Part shown: piece by piece, positions 61,712 to 64,000 of the stretch
How positions within the stretch are numbered: the first letter of the stretch is position 1
How the letters are laid out: every line of letters starts with the position of its first letter
Assembly (NCBI RefSeq): GCF_001278075.1
Contig: NZ_CP011340.1
Coordinates: 7,375,501 to 7,439,500, forward strand
Length of the DNA stretch: 64,000 bases
Source of the DNA: Streptomyces pristinaespiralis
Lineage (GTDB): Bacteria > Actinomycetota > Actinomycetes > Streptomycetales > Streptomycetaceae
Reading direction: 5' to 3'
Notes under the pieces: generated by a model
What the model saw: the letters and a program-made list of their open reading frames with translations, nothing else
Databases searched by the model: none
Told to the model about the DNA's origin: nothing
Position numbers and translations under genes: made by a program

Positions 61712-64000
61712 GTGTCCCCTGCCACCCAGGAACCGCGAAGCGGCGGTCCCGCGCTCGAGCTGCTCGTCCACGGCGTCGGCGGAGCGACCCCGCAGGACAT
61801 GCTCGGCGACCCCCGTACCGTACGGATAACCGGCGACGAGAAGGCAGCCGTGTACCGCCGCACCGACGACGCGGAGGCGGAGGACCGCCCCGGCGACTAC
61901 CGGGACCGGCCCATCCCGGAGGCGTACTGCTGGTCCAACCTCACGTCCGGCAACGGCGCCCGGGCACTGTGGCTGCTGCTGCTCCCGTTCATGGTCGTCA
62001 ACCTCGCTCACTGGATGCGGCCCAGGGCGAAGGGGAGACGCACGACCACCCGTCTCTACGGTGCGCTGGTGCGCCTGGTCGCCCTCACCCTGACCGTACT
62101 GCTGACCGCGGCGGCCTGTGAGGTCGCCCTCGACCTGCTGGCCTGGCAGTGCGCCGGGTCGGACGCGTGCAGCGACGAGCGGTCGTGGCTCGGCTTCATG
62201 TCCGCTGCCAGGGAAGGCTGGTGGTCCCAGCCGGGGCGGCGCCTGACCGTCGCGGCGGTGGTGCCCGCCGCGCTGGTCGCACTGCTCTGGTACCTGTCCA
62301 ACCGGACCTGGAGCGCCTACGAGTCCCAGCGCCCGCCGACCGGCGCCGGGGACACGGCCGCCGGGGACGAGGACGACGAGGGCGACGAGGACACTCCGGA
62401 GGCCGAGGACGGCGACCACGACGGCCGGAACGGGCGTGGCGAGGACAGCCGGAACGGGCGTGGCGAGGACGGCCGGAACGGGCGTGGCGAGGACGGCGAT
62501 CACGAGGACGGCGGCGACCACCCCGGGTCCGCCGGACAGCGGAAGCCGCTCGTCCGGCCCGCTCTGGGACGGCCCGGGTTCTGGTACGGACGGCGGCTCG
62601 TCGCCCGGCTGCGCGCCGCGCACACCGCGGCCGGATTACTCACCGTCGCCGCCGCGGTCGCCGGTGCCGCCGCCCGCCACGACCGGGGCGGCGAGAACGC
62701 CCTGTTGAAGGTCTGCGGCATCCTCCTGGAAGGCGCGCTCGTCGCCGGTGCCGCCGCCGTGCTGTGGGTGGTGGCCCGCCGGGGCCGCAGCGAGCGGCGC
62801 GTCGACGCCGGCATCGACCGGGCCGCCGTGCGCTGCCTGCCCGGTGCCGCCCTGGTCCTGCTCGCCCTGTCGCTGCTCTACGCCTCCTGGTCACGCCCCG
62901 GATGGACCTCGGCCGGCACCCTCCCCGGCGACGTCACCTTCCGGGTGATCGTCCTCGCCCAAGGTGCGCTCGTCGTCGCCCTGGCCGTGGCCGCCCGGCG
63001 GCTGCACCGCCGCGCCCGGCACCCCCGCACCGTGCTGCACGGACTCGGCGGACCGGCCGTGGCCATGCTCGCCTGCGCGCTCGGCGGCGTGATGACCGGC
63101 GGCGTCGCCCAGCGCGTCGCGGACTGGCTGGACGGACCGGGCACCCCCGGCATGGACGGGGAAGGCACCATCCCGGGGCCGCCGGTCCTGCTGAGCTGGC
63201 AGGCGTCCGTCATCCCCGTGCTGCTGGCGGTGCTGCTCGTACCGGCCGTACTGCTCGCCGTACGGACATGGCACACCGCACGCCGCCTCGTGCCGCAGAT
63301 CGAGGCCGAGTACTTCGACGGCGACCCCGGAGAAGGCCGCCGCGACCGTGTCCGCACCCGCCGGATAGCCGGCACCCGCGCCCGCGCGGCACTCACCGAC
63401 GTCGCGCCGCTGATCGTCGGCGTCGTCTCCGGCGCGACCCTGCTGCTCGGCGCCGCGGCCGTCGGCGGCGCGTGGGCCAGCGGCGAGGTGCCGGGCCGGT
63501 CCTTCGGCGAGGGGCCCGCCGAATCGGCGGCGGAGGCCGCGCAGGCACTGGGGTCCTGGCTCATCGGCTTCGGCTTCATACTGTTCGTCACCATGGGCCG
63601 CCGCGCCTACCGCGACGCCTCCGCCCGGCGGACCATCGGCATCCTGTGGGACGTGGGCACCTTCTGGCCGCGCGCCGCGCACCCCTTCGCACCGCCGTGC
63701 TACGCCGAGCGGGCCGTACCCGACCTGACGTGGCGCATGTGCACCTGGACCGGGCGGACCGGCGGCCGGCTGGTGATCTCCGGGCACTCGCAGGGCAGCG
63801 TCCTCGCCGCGGCCGCCGTGTGGCAACTGCCCGCCGACACCCGTAAACGGGTGGCGCTCCTGACGTACGGATCTCCGCTGGAGCGCCTGTACGGGCGCTG
63901 GTTCCCGGCCTACTTCGGGCCCAAGGCGCTGCTGGAACTCAGCAGTGAGGTCGACTGCTGGCGCAACCTGTGGCGGCGCACCGACCCCATCGGCGGGCCG
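61712..64000 (+). CDS. polytopic membrane protein with GHSQG hydrolase motif (partial)
   Basis: An open frame of 763 codons that continues past the window. The GTG at 61712 has GAGGGAG upstream. An N-terminal LELLVHGVGGATPQDMLGDP looks like the start of an alpha/beta hydrolase. About ten membrane segments follow, and the nucleophile elbow LVISGHSQGSVLAAA comes at about residue 693 (Ser). So a lipase-like fold appears to be split by a large membrane insert. A charged stretch holds three copies of an eight-residue repeat. A TTA leucine codon occurs at 62636-62638, so full translation should depend on the bldA tRNA. The substrate is unknown. Confidence 0.82.
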   Translation, partial: MSPATQEPRSGGPALELLVHGVGGATPQDMLGDPRTVRITGDEKAAVYRRTDDAEAEDRPGDYRDRPIPEAYCWSNLTSGNGARALWLLLLPFMVVNLAHWMRPRAKGRRTTTRLYGALVRLVALTLTVLLTAAACEVALDLLAWQCAGSDACSDERSWLGFMSAAREGWWSQPGRRLTVAAVVPAALVALLWYLSNRTWSAYESQRPPTGAGDTAAGDEDDEGDEDTPEAEDGDHDGRNGRGEDSRNGRGEDGRNGRGEDGDHEDGGDHPGSAGQRKPLVRPALGRPGFWYGRRLVARLRAAHTAAGLLTVAAAVAGAAARHDRGGENALLKVCGILLEGALVAGAAAVLWVVARRGRSERRVDAGIDRAAVRCLPGAALVLLALSLLYASWSRPGWTSAGTLPGDVTFRVIVLAQGALVVALAVAARRLHRRARHPRTVLHGLGGPAVAMLACALGGVMTGGVAQRVADWLDGPGTPGMDGEGTIPGPPVLLSWQASVIPVLLAVLLVPAVLLAVRTWHTARRLVPQIEAEYFDGDPGEGRRDRVRTRRIAGTRARAALTDVAPLIVGVVSGATLLLGAAAVGGAWASGEVPGRSFGEGPAESAAEAAQALGSWLIGFGFILFVTMGRRAYRDASARRTIGILWDVGTFWPRAAHPFAPPCYAERAVPDLTWRMCTWTGRTGGRLVISGHSQGSVLAAAAVWQLPADTRKRVALLTYGSPLERLYGRWFPAYFGPKALLELSSEVDCWRNLWRRTDPIGGP
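62423..62494 (+). repeat. three tandem 24-bp repeats in coding sequence
   Basis: The unit encodes GRNGRGED, SRNGRGED and GRNGRGED in tandem, with one base differing between copies. It lies in a disordered, Asp/Glu/Gly-rich cytoplasmic or outer loop of the polytopic protein and could vary in copy number between strains. Confidence 0.85.

Noticed and set aside
1-64000. tRNA, rRNA, CRISPR arrays and biosynthetic gene clusters
   Set aside because: No cloverleaf with a GTTCGAATC-type T arm, no rRNA-like stretch, no spaced direct repeats of CRISPR length, and no PKS, NRPS or terpene core genes were seen by eye.

Overview
The window is chromosomal DNA of a high-GC actinomycete, almost certainly a Streptomyces. 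The evidence is the strong G/C bias at third codon positions, frequent GTG starts, AGGAG-type ribosome sites, near absence of TTA codons, and families typical of the genus: DUF6421, DUF6986, DUF4397, DUF5134, SCO4225-like, MDMPI, Ddn-type deazaflavin proteins, a LitR-like MerR regulator and an ABC sugar importer without its own ATPase. No rRNA, tRNA or CRISPR array was seen. The last gene runs off the right end.

Layout. 0-7 kb: secreted LVIVD-repeat protein, TetR regulator, HAD hydrolase, PAP2 phosphatase, M56 membrane peptidase, DUF5134 protein, GNAT acetyltransferase and glycerophosphodiesterase. 7.4-16 kb: a housekeeping-like run with a tight DUF6421/SDR/threonine aldolase-like set, transglutaminase-like and B3/B4 proteins, PlsC-type acyltransferase, thioredoxin, flavin reductase, and etfB-etfA closed by a strong hairpin. 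16-19.4 kb: DUF6986 protein behind an IclR-like operator, then a receptor-type Ser/Thr kinase. 19.4-26.1 kb: sugar genes (LacI regulator, ROK kinase, binding protein and two permeases) with an ECF41 sigma factor between them.

26.1-28.1 kb is a mobile-element collage. Matching 13-bp ends flanked by CTAG enclose a broken IS701 transposase, a scrap of nrdJ, an intact secreted RTX-like gene and a possible second transposase scrap. 28.2-31.9 kb: MarR regulator, divergent MMPL exporter, SDR. 32-36 kb: a probable light-response group of photolyase, LitR/CarH-like MerR regulator, divergent ECF sigma factor and DUF4397 surface protein. 36-43 kb: small hypothetical proteins, a P-loop/Nudix fusion, a metallo-beta-lactamase-fold hydrolase, an M20 dipeptidase, a geranylgeranyl-reductase-family oxidoreductase and a Ddn-like protein with its TetR regulator. 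Two repeat-filled gaps lie here.

44.5-57.2 kb: a DesK/NarL-type two-component system and, 9 kb away, a MacB/FtsX-type ABC exporter operon. Both are preceded by nearly the same dyad (18 of 22 bases identical), so I infer that the response regulator controls itself and the exporter. MFS/ROK, YihY and TetR/DUF4865 genes lie between them. 57-64 kb: RsbW-like ATP-binding protein, Cds1-like PLP enzyme, two SRPBCC proteins, a DeoR regulator, and a truncated polytopic protein with a GHSQG hydrolase motif and an in-frame TTA (bldA-type) codon.
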